This document shows positions 34,052 to 44,717 of a stretch of DNA of 64,000 nt, piece by piece. Location of the stretch: assembly GCF_001653235.2 (NCBI RefSeq), contig NC_035793.1:496001-560000 (forward strand). The letters are read 5' to 3'. Made by a program: the position numbers and the translations under genes. Within the stretch, counting starts at the first letter, position 1, and each line of letters begins with the position of its first letter. The stretch is from Pochonia chlamydosporia 170 (lineage: Eukaryota > Ascomycota > Sordariomycetes > Hypocreales > Clavicipitaceae). The notes under the pieces were generated by a model. That model ran no database searches, was not told where the DNA came from, and saw only the letters and a list, made by a program, of their open reading frames with translations.

Positions 34052-35091
34052 TTACTCGATGCTAATAAGCAGCTTTCCTGTCGTCTTTCGACTCTCCAGG
34101 TCAGAGTGTGCGCGACCAACTTCCTGAAGCGGGTAGACATCGTGAATAGCCAGGTTGACCTTGCCAGAGCTCACCAGCTCAAATAGCTCAGCAGAGTACT
34201 TCTCCAAGTCCTTTCTCTCAGCAACGTAGCCATTCACCGTGGGTCGCAAGAGGTTGACGTTCTTGGCTGCAAGTTTTAGAATACTCAAAGGTGGAACCGC
34301 ACCGGACTGTATAGCACGTTAGCATTCGATCAATGCGCTCAGAAAATGAGAATTCCACTTACAGCGTTTCCAAAAGACACAAGGTACCCCTTGAGAGCAA
34401 TCATTTCCAAGTCCGCATCAAATGTCGCAGCACCAACACCATCGAAAATAGCATCAACTCCATGGCCTCCCGTAATCTCCTTGACCTTAGCAACCACATC
34501 CTCTTTCGAATTGACCGTCCATCCCGCACCAAGCTTCTTGGCCAAATCACACTTCTCCTGCGTGCTAGCCGTGCCAATGATCTTTGCCCCCACGCTCTTG
34601 AGCATCTGGACAAGCAGCTGTCCCACACCACCGGCCGCAGCGTGCACGAGCGTCCACTGACCGGCCTGCACATGCGCAGCTTCCCGAATGAGTGTCCACG
34701 CTGTAAGGCCCTGCAGGAAAGCTGCAGCCGCCTGCTCAGTCGTCAAGTTGGCCGGAATGGCAATGACCTTGGCTGCGTCGACGGCCGTGTACTGCGCATA
34801 CGCCTGTGAGTCCATGTACACTACCTTCGTGCCGGGGGGGAAGTTGGCCACGGAGCTGTCTGCGGAGACGACTTCACCGGCGGCTTCGCGGCCCAGGACA
34901 AGCGGCAGGGGAGATGGGTAAAGGCCAGTGCGGAAATAGGTGTCGATGAAGTTTACGCCAGCGTAGTCGTTCTTGATGAGGACTTGGCCTTTTGCGATGC
35001 TGGGGACGGGTACATCTTTGTATTCTAGGACTTCGACGCCGCCGGTTTTGGAAATCTGGACGGCTTTCATGGTTGAGGGGATGGGAGCCAT
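34052..35091 (-). CDS. Zeta-crystallin-type NADPH:quinone oxidoreductase
   Basis: Minus strand, two exons: 35091-34363 and 34306-34052, giving 327 aa. Medium-chain dehydrogenase fold without zinc ligands. The N-terminal half has KAVQISKTGGVEVLEY, NDYAGVNFIDTYFRTGLYP and LPLVLGREAAGEVV. The nucleotide-binding part has WTLVHAAAGGVGQLLVQM (AAxGGVGxxxxQ NADPH loop), TQEKCDLAKKLGA and DAIFDGVGAATFD. The closing YPLQEVGRAHSDLESRKTTGKLL is the usual tail. Relatives reduce quinones by one electron or bind AU-rich RNA under stress. The chosen start has a good context (CCAAAATGGC). An in-frame upstream ATG at 35325 would add 78 residues with several Arg/Lys and no Asp or Glu, a possible mitochondrial presequence. 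Confidence 0.92.
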
Positions 35092-35800
35092 TTTGGATGG
35101 TGGTTTGGGATTGGTTTGGGAATATGAGCAGGTTGTTGGGCCGGATGGGTGAGGAGGGAAAGATGATAATAGCCGGTGGTGGGTGTAAGTTGGACGTTGG
35201 GTGATGGCGGGGTAAGTTGGAGCTTGAGTTTGGAGGTGTAATGAAGGAGCGAGTCGCGACCAATTCGATTTGGTGATGGGAGAGGAACGGAGGAGCCGGG
35301 CTGTACTTTGGGGCAGAGGAGGCATGAAATTGTACGGATTGGAGATTGATGAGATGTGGGAAGTGTGGTTGTTGAATGGCGATGACGAGATGGGAATTCG
35401 GAGGGGCAGTGGCCGAGCTGGGTGCCGAAGTTGGAGCTATTTCTAAGCAATTGGGGCTAAATGAGGGGCAGCAACGGCAGAGCTCCGTTGATGGCGCTGG
35501 GTTGATGTTGGAGGGCAAGCCATGTATGGTTTCCAGCAGACATGTAGGTGATGATTTGAAGCTAGAAAAATCAAGTCCAAACTTCTTTCTGTGTCAAGCG
35601 GTAGCCGAACTGTTAAGATACTCGGGAGTAAACTGCTCTGTTTGTCAGAGTGCGACAGCCGATCGGCATTGGTGAGTCTGTCGTAAGGTGTGTTGGAACA
35701 CGATCAGCTTCTCGAGGCGGTAATAGCAAGTCTCGTGATGTCTTATAAATCTTCGTGATTCTGTCCGGTAATCTTGCCATCACTGGAACAGCCATAAAAC
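35092..35800. other. Intergenic, dehalogenase-like to quinone reductase
   Basis: The promoter and leader of the dehalogenase-like gene is not here: both neighbours are on the minus strand, so this is the quinone reductase 5' region only down to its start at 35091. In-frame acid-free codons extend to 35325. No other gene is seen. Confidence 0.5.
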
Positions 35801-36697
35801 CTATACCAAAAACTCATTGATAGCCTTGACAACATCCCCAGGAGCCTCCTCCGGAATGTAATGCCCGCAATCAACACTATACCCGTCTATCACAACTCCC
35901 TCATCCACAACCTTCTTCCACTCCGTCATCGCATCAAAACACTTCTCTATAATACCCTTCTTCCCCCAAATTATCCTCACGGGAGACTTGATCAACCTCC
36001 CCTCCTTAAGATCCGCCCTCTGCTCATCCAGGTCCACCGTCGCAGCCGCCCTGTAATCATTACACATGGCATGCACCGTATCCTCGTCCTCAAACAACTT
36101 GGCGTATTCCTCATAACACGCCTTGTCAAAAATCTCAAGCCGCTTCCCACCACGTCCGCCCATGTACAAGTCCGCAAACTTACGAGGCGTAGCTGAGATG
36201 AGCGTCTCAGGCAGCGGCGCAGGCTGAATCAGGAAGAACCAGTGGAAGTAAGCGGTTGCGAAGTCCTGCGAGGTAGCTTCGTACATGGACAGCGTGGGAC
36301 AGATGTCGAGGAGGATGGCTTTGCGGACGTGCGTGGGGTGGTCGACGAGGAGTTTGTGGGCTACCCTGGCGCCGCGGTCGTGTGCGCACACAAAGAACGT
36401 TTTGTGATTGAGGTGGTTCATGACGGATATCATGTCCTTTGCCATGGTGGACTTGGAATAGGCGGCCACGGATGGTGGCTTGGATGATTCGCCATAGCCG
36501 CGGATGTCGGGGATGATGAGGTTGTACTTGGTGGTGAGTTGGGGGACGATGCGATGCCATATGTGGCGGGTTTGAGGGTAGCCATGGAGGAGGAGGAGAG
36601 GTGGGAGGGAAGATTCTGGCGGCGTTTGGAGACCTTTGATGATGACTGGAGGGTCGGATTGAGTGGTTATTGAGAAAGGAATGAGGCCTTCGAACAT
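35801..36697 (-). CDS. Alpha/beta hydrolase, fluoroacetate-dehalogenase-like
   Basis: Single exon, 298 aa. The fold is marked by LLLLHGYPQTRHIWHRI (oxyanion HG), IIPDIRGYGESS, the nucleophile elbow AHDRGARVAHKL, LLDICPT and DCGHYIPEEAPGDVV. Catalytic Asp107, Asp131 and His279 form the triad. Arg108 and Arg111 (carboxylate binders) and His152-Trp153 with Tyr215 (halide pocket) match the set known for bacterial fluoroacetate dehalogenase (D104, R105, R108, D128, H149, W150, Y212) at a constant +3 offset. Epoxide hydrolases share the fold but normally use two cap-domain tyrosines. The sequence therefore favours haloacid/fluoroacetate dehalogenation, by hydrolytic C-F or C-Cl cleavage in the cytosol; activity is untested. 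It follows the quinone reductase gene on the same strand. Confidence 0.88.
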   Translation of the reverse strand: MFEGLIPFSITTQSDPPVIIKGLQTPPESSLPPLLLLHGYPQTRHIWHRIVPQLTTKYNLIIPDIRGYGESSKPPSVAAYSKSTMAKDMISVMNHLNHKTFFVCAHDRGARVAHKLLVDHPTHVRKAILLDICPTLSMYEATSQDFATAYFHWFFLIQPAPLPETLISATPRKFADLYMGGRGGKRLEIFDKACYEEYAKLFEDEDTVHAMCNDYRAAATVDLDEQRADLKEGRLIKSPVRIIWGKKGIIEKCFDAMTEWKKVVDEGVVIDGYSVDCGHYIPEEAPGDVVKAINEFLV

Positions 36698-37063
36698 GGT
36701 GGATTAGTTTACCGAGACGGCGTTGATGTTGGCTGTGAGAGAGTGTGCCTTTGTAAGTTTCTCAAACTATCAGGAATGGTACGAATCGGTCTTATGAACC
36801 CGGGAGAAAAATGAAGAAACAAAGAACACTGCATTTGTATAATCTAAGCTGTAGGTGATGACCAACATATGGTGTTGGCTATTCTGATGTCACGTATGCA
36901 TTATAAAGAGCCGAAGGGCGCATGAATCATCAATCACATGCGACTCTTGGAGTATCCGTGAGGATTGAAGTCTTAGCCGATGCTGACACAGCACCACATC
37001 TACTCACTACTTTCCCGACAGCCATTGGCTACCATAGTCTGCTGACCACGAAACGCAGCTCTT

Positions 37064-37168
37064 AAATGAGCATAATTGAGGCCTGAAGAATGAATGTCTT
37101 GCATCGCGATTAAATACCGGTCATACTTTCGTTGCCATGAAGAATCCGCCAACCCCCCTTTTGGCCGA
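37064..37168. repeat. Direct repeat, left copy
   Basis: About 105 bp, starting AAATGAGCATAATTGAGGCC, repeated in the same orientation at 37301-37403 with scattered substitutions (roughly nine tenths identical by eye). The pair flanks a 121-bp MITE. Confidence 0.85.
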
Positions 37169-37172
37169 TTTA

Positions 37173-37293
37173 CAGTGGGGGGTCAGAAGTATTCAAACCA
37201 GGAAAGGTATCGCATATCTCGTTGTGTGCTGAGGCATATTGAGCTGTGTTATTGTATACTTGGATATGTTCAAATACATTGGACCACAGACTG
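37173..37293. mobile_element. MITE copy 2, Tc1/mariner-like
   Basis: A 121-bp element flanked by TA (37171-37172 and 37294-37295). It begins CAGTGGGGGGTCAGAAGTAT and ends CCACAGACTG. The inverse of the right end, CAGTCTGTGGTCCAATGTAT, aligns with the left end, giving imperfect terminal inverted repeats of about 28 bp. Orientation is opposite to the copies at 21892 and 61897. It is non-autonomous, with no transposase coding capacity. Confidence 0.9.
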
Positions 37294-37300
37294 TAAATGT

Positions 37301-37403
37301 AAATGAGCATTATTGAGGCCTGAAGAATGAATGTCCTGCATCGCAATTAAATACCGGGCATATTTTCGTAGCCATGGGGATTCCGCCAAGTCCCCCTTCG
37401 GCC
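37301..37403. repeat. Direct repeat, right copy
   Basis: Second copy of the roughly 100-bp sequence at 37064-37168, same orientation. The start-to-start distance is 237 bp. It diverges by point changes such as CGCGAT versus CGCAAT. Confidence 0.85.
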
Positions 37404-38611
37404 TGTTGAACCCTGATCAATGTTGCTAGGCGGTCAATTAGAATTTTGTCATGAAGGTGCCAATGCAGCGGAAATACCATAGAAAGGCGCAGTAGTCGAG
37501 TCGTGCGTTGTGTAACTTCAGGAGCAAGTAAGACCAGACCATCGGGAACAAGTCAGCATGAGGACGCATAAGCACATCAATTCCTGCGAGTGAGCGTGTT
37601 CCAGCCTGTTGGTTGATACGTATTGGCCAACCCTCCTGACAGGTAACTCTTGTTCTTGCGTCATTCATCAATATAGAAATGAAGGTCGGTCGCAGCCAAG
37701 GCTGGTAGATCATACTGAGCCCACGGAGGTTTCGATTCGATCTGGAAACGAATCAGCGAAATTTAACCCTGTAGGGCCACGCAAACACATCCGCAATCAC
37801 CATCTCCGGCAACGTGGTGGAGGCAGCCGCTGGGCCTTTCCTCGGGGGCTGTGCAACAGAGGCCGCGACAACACTCTAATCCTCGTTTCCAATCCTCCTG
37901 GTAGGAAATATGTTGGCTGGAGACAGCACATGGGATATACCCCTTTGTCGAGGATAGAGCAAGGCGCAAGGCATTGCCTGTTACTTGAATCGCTATTTGT
38001 GATAGAGCTGACTGTAACCTGTTGCTATTGTTTCGGTTTCCGTCCTCGCATTTGACATTGAGCAATGAACAATGGCATTCTGCACCACACAATTAGCTCC
38101 CTTCTGTGGGGTCAAGTATCTTGTGTCCAAAATTAGCTTCTGTCGTTCTTCAACCTGCTGGGTCCAGCTTCCAACGCCCCTGTATGTTGAGCTGCAGTGG
38201 GACTGAAGGCCGGAAGGCGGACGATGGCTGTTCAAGCCACAACCTTGAGTGACAGCAACCACCCAATCTGGATGCTGATATCGAGTTTGTTGACGTGAAT
38301 TGGTGGATGGATGGAAGGGTGGGTTGGGGGGAATGGGTGAGGGAATGCGAGATGGTGGAGAAGCTTGCGAAGAAAACGAGGCCAAGTCAAGCCAGAGGAG
38401 CTCCGGAGGAGCGGCACATGCATGTCGAGGCCCAAGCTCAGGACAAGGACAGGGATTGGCCTGCTGCCACACGCATTCGTGACGTCTGTCGAAACAGCTG
38501 ACAATGACATGCCGAGAACGAGACAAATAAGAAGCCTCTCCGTTAGGGCTGTCGCAGAATACGACGATATCGTCGACGGCAGCATGGCCATCTGACTTCT
38601 CGTCCCAAGAT

Positions 38612-38623
38612 AAAAAAAAAAAA
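38612..38623. repeat. A12 homopolymer
   Basis: Twelve A residues about 260 nt before the ankyrin-like gene start, followed by TTTG. Probably a nucleosome-depleted promoter tract. Confidence 0.7.
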
Positions 38624-38880
38624 TTTGTCTTTACTCGACAACCAAGAGCACAGTGCTTCGTCATTGTGTGCCTTGCATCTGTCCAGTCGCTCGCTCTTTG
38701 TTCCTTGACAATACATCGTCGCCAGCGTTGACCCCAAAACCCATCGATTCTTGTTCCACTAAGCGAAGCGACAGAAACACCTCGACCCTTTTGTGCTCCT
38801 CGACTTTGCCTCACACTCGATCCTGAAGATAGCGCACCTCGCCGTCGCATCTACCTCCAAATGCAGCCGTCACAGTCAAA

Positions 38881-41800
38881 ATGCCGTTTCTAACGCCGAC
38901 GGATCGCCAGCGCCGCATCATCCAGCTTTCGCAAGAATGGGGAGTTGACCTGCCTCCTGCTACGGCACCGCTCACGCGACCACACAATCCGCCCTCGTTT
39001 TGGACGCCGAAAGATGACCAGATAGCAGAGGATCTCATGCACCGACGGGCAAATGAGGTCTCGCAGTTTCGTCGGCAAAGCAGCTTAAGCAAGGCATTCT
39101 CCTCGAACAACTTGAAGAAAGGCAAAAATTGGGATCCCCGTGAGGTATTGGAGGTGCTGAGCTCATGGATAGCCAGCTCCGGCTCACCAGGTGTTGCCGA
39201 AGCTTTGATACTCAAGTTATCTGCCGGCGGAGTTGAATTTAGCGGAAATCAGACAAAGCAAAAGAGTGGCATCTTGAGCCGAAGAAAGAGCGTCGACACT
39301 TTTGTTGATCGCTCAAAGTTTCTCAAGCTTGCTGTCCAAGGCAACCAATATGAGATGCTGCAGGTTCTACTTCCCCACGCTGATGGCTTCTCCATTGACC
39401 AGGCGCTCGCTCCAGCTATCAGGAACGGAAATGTACGAATTGCGGAATTGCTATTGAGATATGGCGCCAATGCTTCGCAGACACCCGAAGGCCAGGATGC
39501 ATTTCGTCAGGCTTGCGTCGTCCAGAGCCAGGCACACATGGTTGGTTTGCTTCTGCGATCTGAAAATCGACCAAGCGCCGCGTGGACGTCGGCTTGCATG
39601 TGTGATGCATCAAGGGCCGCAATTTTGGAGATCGTTTTGCACCTCAGTAGGTCAACGGCAGATGGCAATCACAACAACTCGCAGGCTCTGAAATCTGCTG
39701 TTGAGTTGGGGCGGCAAGATATTGCCCTGGCTATAATCATGGGTAATCACCCGCCAAATGGACCTGGACTGGATGAGGCATTCCAGATTCTTTACGAGCA
39801 TCCGTCGATCAATCCAGCAACAAAACTTGCCATGGCAGAATTGCTACTGTGCGCTGGCGCTCAGGGTGATGTATTGTCACAGGCATTGGAGAGTGCTTGC
39901 GAGACACAATTCTACGATATGGCAAACCTTCTAGCTAGATATGGGGCATCGATCGAGTACAATGATGCGACTGTGCTGAAGACGGCGATTGCCCGCGGTG
40001 AACTCGACTTGGTGAGCTCTTTGCTGACCGATCCAGCCAAATTAAGTCCTGCTTTGGCGTCCAGCTGTGTGCCGCTAATCGAAAAGCAAGCACCTGTTGA
40101 AACTCGCGCCAAGATACTCAGTCTACTATTGCGTAAAGGCGCAAACGGAGTCGCGCTGGATGACATGCTTATTGATGCTGCTGAGGCTGGCGACATCGAT
40201 TCCATAGATTTGCTGCTGAATCCAGCGTTTCCTGAGTCCACGCTTGTTACCCCTGGTGGCTCAAATTATGCCAGCCATTCGAACGGAGCTCGTCGCCACG
40301 AGGTAGCCTCTGTTGACCACAGATCTGGAGAAGCTCTACGTACCGCAGTTGTACGAGCGGATTTGGTTATGACAGACACGATTCTGTCCGCACAACCTAC
40401 TGCTGAAACTCTGTCGATTGTCTTTCCAATGACGAAGAAGTTGTCTCCCAAGGATCGCTATCAAATGGCGCAGCTGTTCTTAAAAAGATCGTTATCCGGA
40501 CCTTGCCTCCATACAGCGTTGCATGATGCAATTAATGAAGACGCAGGCCAGCGGGATAATGCTCTGATCAAGTTGCTATTGGAGCATAACGCTGACATCA
40601 ACTTTAGCCATGGGCCAGGGTTGGCCGCTGTCATCAAGCAAAAGGATATTAAACTTCTCGGCTCGCTGCTGCAGAAAGCATCACCGCAAACCGCTGCCGC
40701 TCGTGTTATGGATGCTATGGAGGTTTCGGACCATAGGGAGCGCTTCGAAATGACATCCATGCTGATCAACACTGGTGCAGGCATTGGCGCTCAAGAAATT
40801 GCAAAAGCTCTTTTGCAAACTCTGACTGAGCGGCCTGTTGACATGTCACTATTAAGATTGCTTCTTCAACAAGGAGGGGCGGATATTAATCTGCTAGAGG
40901 GTGCTATTGCCAAGAAAGCCGTCTCCAACCCTGATCCCAAGGTTTTAGATATGCTCTTTGGCCACAGCAGACCATCTGCAGCAACAGTCACTTGCGCCTT
41001 CAATGAACTGGCTCCTCTCCCATCAACCGACAGCAAAGCCTGGAAGCTGCGTGCCATTCTGTCCAAATGCAAACATAAGGAGGATCTAGACTGGGTGTTG
41101 GTACATGAAGTGCAATCACTACTGAAAACAAGCAACAACAAGGCGTCATTATCCACGCTGAAGATTCTTCTGGACAGCGGCGCGGACCCTAATTCCTATA
41201 AGGCTGCTGCACTGTGTCACGCTGTTATAGGAGCCAACGCTAAAATTACTGATATGCTATTTGAGGCAAAAGTTCCACCTAATGCTGCCTCCTTGGGCGC
41301 TGCTCTTCCCCATGTACTTCGAGTTCCGGATGCCATGGAGAGGCTTGCTCTTACGAAGAAGCTTGTCGACGCAGGCGCACACCCCCTGGAGATCAACAGA
41401 GCCCTGGTACACGCCATCACAACATATCCCAAAGATGTGTCTCTGCAGAATACTTTAGCAGCAGCAGCTGACACTTCTGATGGTGAGGCATTGTCGCTCT
41501 CAATATCAAAGGAGTCGCCCGAAACCATGGACTTGCTACTTTCGAAATCACAGTCTTCCATGGATACTCGGAGTGCCATGTTGGTAAAAGCTATGGAGGT
41601 CAAGAACCGAACAGCAAGACACCACATGTGCAAAAGTCTATTAAAACTAGGCGTGACAACAGACACGGCGTCCAGTGCGTTGCTAATAGCAGCCCGGGAT
41701 GGGGACGTGAAACTGGGAGACCTGCTTATGGCCCATGGTGCTAGCATTGCAACTAACAACGGACAGGCTATCATCGAGGCTTGTCGAGGTGGCTCTGCTG

Positions 41801-44535
41801 AAGTATTGAGCGTGTTACTGAAGCAGGATGGGCACATCAAAAAGAGCACTCTGGAGGCGGGTTTCCAAGCTGCCACCGAGGTTCGTGATCAGAGCAAGCG
41901 TGCTCTAGTCTTCGAACAGCTGTTAAAGAAGGGCGTGAGAGGCGACCTGGTTGATTCTCAACTACAGTCAGCAGCTCGTTATGGTGAAGACGGTCAAGCA
42001 GTTCTACGAGTTTTGCTAGTCGCTGGTGCGGATCCTAATTTTAATAATGGTGAATGCGTGGTAGCAGCTACACGAAGTGCCTTCATCGGAAACCTAGAGC
42101 TTCTGCTGGGCCTATGGGATGAAGGAAGCAACCAAGTATGTGAGAAAATGACGATATTATCATTGCTGTCTGCTAACTAGCATAAAGAAGAAGGTATCGC
42201 AGCCTACCTTAGCCAGATCACTCAAAGCTTGCTGGAACCTCAGCCGTGAGAGCCGATTCAAGGTTGTCAACGACCTCATCAAAGCAGGGTTGCAGCCGAC
42301 CGATGAAATTCACATTGCCCTGAATGAAGCCATCAATGAAGACGACCCTGAGGAACGTCTGGTGCGAGTTTTGCTCAAACATGGAGCTTCGCCGGCTGCC
42401 AACGGCTGCAAGACACTTGTTGATGCAGTGAATAATTCTGCGTCATCATCACTGGCACTGCTTCTAGAGAAGAACTTACCACAGGAAGATATTAGCAGGG
42501 CCTTTAATCAAGCCTTCACGACTGAGACGTTTGCGAAGTGGTTCACTGCCCACGGACACGAAACCGCCAAAGTTCTCCTAGACAAGGGGGCCCATGGCGA
42601 GTCCCTTAGCGGAGCATTAGTCTTAGTGATGAAGAACAGTACAGCTGACACCGAAAAGCTGGCAGACAAATTTGTCACGTTGCTGATCAAGCATGGTGCG
42701 GAAGTCAATTACAACAACGGCGAGCCACTTCAGCAAGCGGCTTCAAAGGCAAACCTTTCTTGGACAAAGCAGCTTCTCGAATGCCGACCAACTATTGAGA
42801 CCCTTTCCCTAGCGTTTCAATGCATTTTTGACACAGCATTATCACAAGATGAAGTACTGGATTTGTTCAAATTGTTTTCAGAGTACAGGGATGGCGATGT
42901 TCGAATTGATGTCATGAGCAGCCAACAAGGATCAGAACCCGTTCTCGTACGAGCCATCTCGCAATACCCAAGATCAGCAACCATCTTGGAAACCTTACTA
43001 GATGCTGGCTTGTATTACGACCAAGCAACGTCATACAAGATTCACTCCGACATTGACGAGGAGGAGGAAATGACTCTCCTCACATGGGCTATTTCACAGC
43101 CCCAAAAGCGAGTTAGCACTTCGGTGATTGAACTGCTACTCGCACGTGGGGGTAAGTAGACTTCATAGCAAACAACTTGAAACTGCGACTAACGTGATTG
43201 CAAACAGCCAAAGTGAACGCCGAAACAAACCTGTCTCGTACCACACCACTCATGCTAGCAATCCAGACCCGGCGACCTGACCTCGTGAAACTTCTTTTAC
43301 TTGAAGGTGCGGAAGTAGATCTACTAGATTATTTGGGAAGAACACCGCTATCTATGGCAACCGACATTGGGGGCGACATCTCAACACAAATTATGTCACT
43401 TCTCCTTGCCGCAGAGCCCTCAAGGGACGATGGTTCCCTACACAACGCCGCTCGAGATCTCAACTTACCAGTCGTCAAAGTTTTGGTCCAATCGGGCCAT
43501 GATCCCGATTTTCCTAGTCCCCTTCACGAAGGACGCAGTGCGCTGGCTGAACTATGCCTTCATGGCTCGGACAGGGGCGAAATGACTGCCGAGAGGGAAC
43601 GCACAATGCAAAAAGTCATGACGTTTCTCATCGACAACAAGTCTGACCTGTCGCTAAAAGCAAACAACAAGACATTACTACAACTATGTTTCGAAGCTTC
43701 CGAGCCCATAGCCACGACGAGATGTTTCCTCAAATCAGGCATGTGGAAACTCATCAACAAGCCCTTCAACTTCTACACCGCCGAAGGGTACACCTACTCA
43801 CCCACTATGTACATTAAGAAAATCCTTCCTCAAACAGACTCATCAGACTCCCTACTCAAGGTCCTCAAAGCCAACCGCGCTAACGACGTCTACTACGCCG
43901 TATCCGGCCCCCAACCAGCTGATGCGACTGGCCTTCCTGAAGACATGGTAGTTCAAGAGCGTGCTCGAAAAGCTCGACTCGAACGCCTTGCTGAAGAGTC
44001 GGAAGAATTTTCCATCGCCATGGCTCGCAAACGCGAAATAGCCACGGTAGAACAACAAATTCTAGCTCAAAAGGCTGAAATGGAGGATATGCGACGCCGC
44101 AAGCTACACAACGAAGACGTAGCCGCTGTAAGATCGAGAGCACAGCTCGAAGAATCGCTGGCGAGTGCAGCACATACGCGCAGATTACAAGAACACCACT
44201 CGCTAGCAGAGTCGTCCATATCACGGACCCGAGCACTCGCTGCTTCGGAGCTTGACGCCGAAGAAGCAAGGCAGAGGAAGGCGCTGGAGTGGGAGACGAG
44301 GCTGAATACCGAAAAGGTCGACAATGCGAGGGCCCTCAGTTCTATTAGAATCAGTGAGAGGCAGGAAGTCGAGAGACTAGATAAAGGTGCGGAGGCGAGG
44401 ATCAAGGGACGGTTGGAAGCGCAAAGGAAGTTGGTTGAAAGTCAGGAGAAGTTGGCGAAGAGGTTGGCCGATGGGCCTGGTGGAGGGGTGAATGATCCGA
44501 GGAGGCAGATTGGGTATGTGACGGAGCTGAATTAG
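38881..44535 (+). CDS. Giant degenerate ankyrin-repeat protein with C-terminal coiled coil
   Basis: Three exons: 38881-42135, 42188-43151 and 43208-44535, giving 1848 aa. A roughly 130-residue head leads into many 30-40-residue helix-pair repeats in which only the second helix and turn are well kept: AELLLRYGAN, ELLLCAGAQGD, SLLLRKGANG, ILLDSGADPN, LLMAHGASIATNNGQAI, VLLVAGADPNFNNGECV and LLIKHGAEVNYNNGEPL. Canonical ankyrin repeats with TPL appear only near the end (RTTPLMLAIQTRRPDLVKLL, LGRTPLSMA). The last about 190 residues form a long charged coiled coil (ARKARLERLAEESEEF onward). No enzymatic, membrane or signal sequence is seen. It is probably a large scaffold. No named orthologue is recognised. 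The start has a good context (CAAAATGCC). The acceptor of intron 1 (AAAG) is unusual. Confidence 0.85.
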
Positions 44536-44717
44536 GTTGGCATGACTTTACGATAATGTAGTTTGGAGTTTGGACAGGAAGCCATAGTATGTAAAATTGG
44601 TTCATTTGTATGCCTCATAGCGTTGATCTTACAATCATAATCCAACGCCTCATTGATAGCCGCTATAACATGTTCACATCAACTATTTCCAAATACCCGC
44701 GCCAAAATGCTGAAAAC

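Larger units (their letters stand above)
36698..38880. other. Repeat-bearing intergenic region
   Basis: A 2.2 kb divergent gap holding a MITE (37173-37293) between direct repeats (37064-37168 and 37301-37403), an A12 run at 38612-38623, and the leader of the ankyrin-like gene. A 285-codon minus-strand reading frame over the leader (37993-38850) has no domain and was not called. Confidence 0.6.

Noticed and set aside
37993..38850. 285-codon minus-strand reading frame upstream of the ankyrin-like gene
   Set aside because: Low-complexity, no domain, and it covers the promoter/leader and A12 tract of a strong gene.
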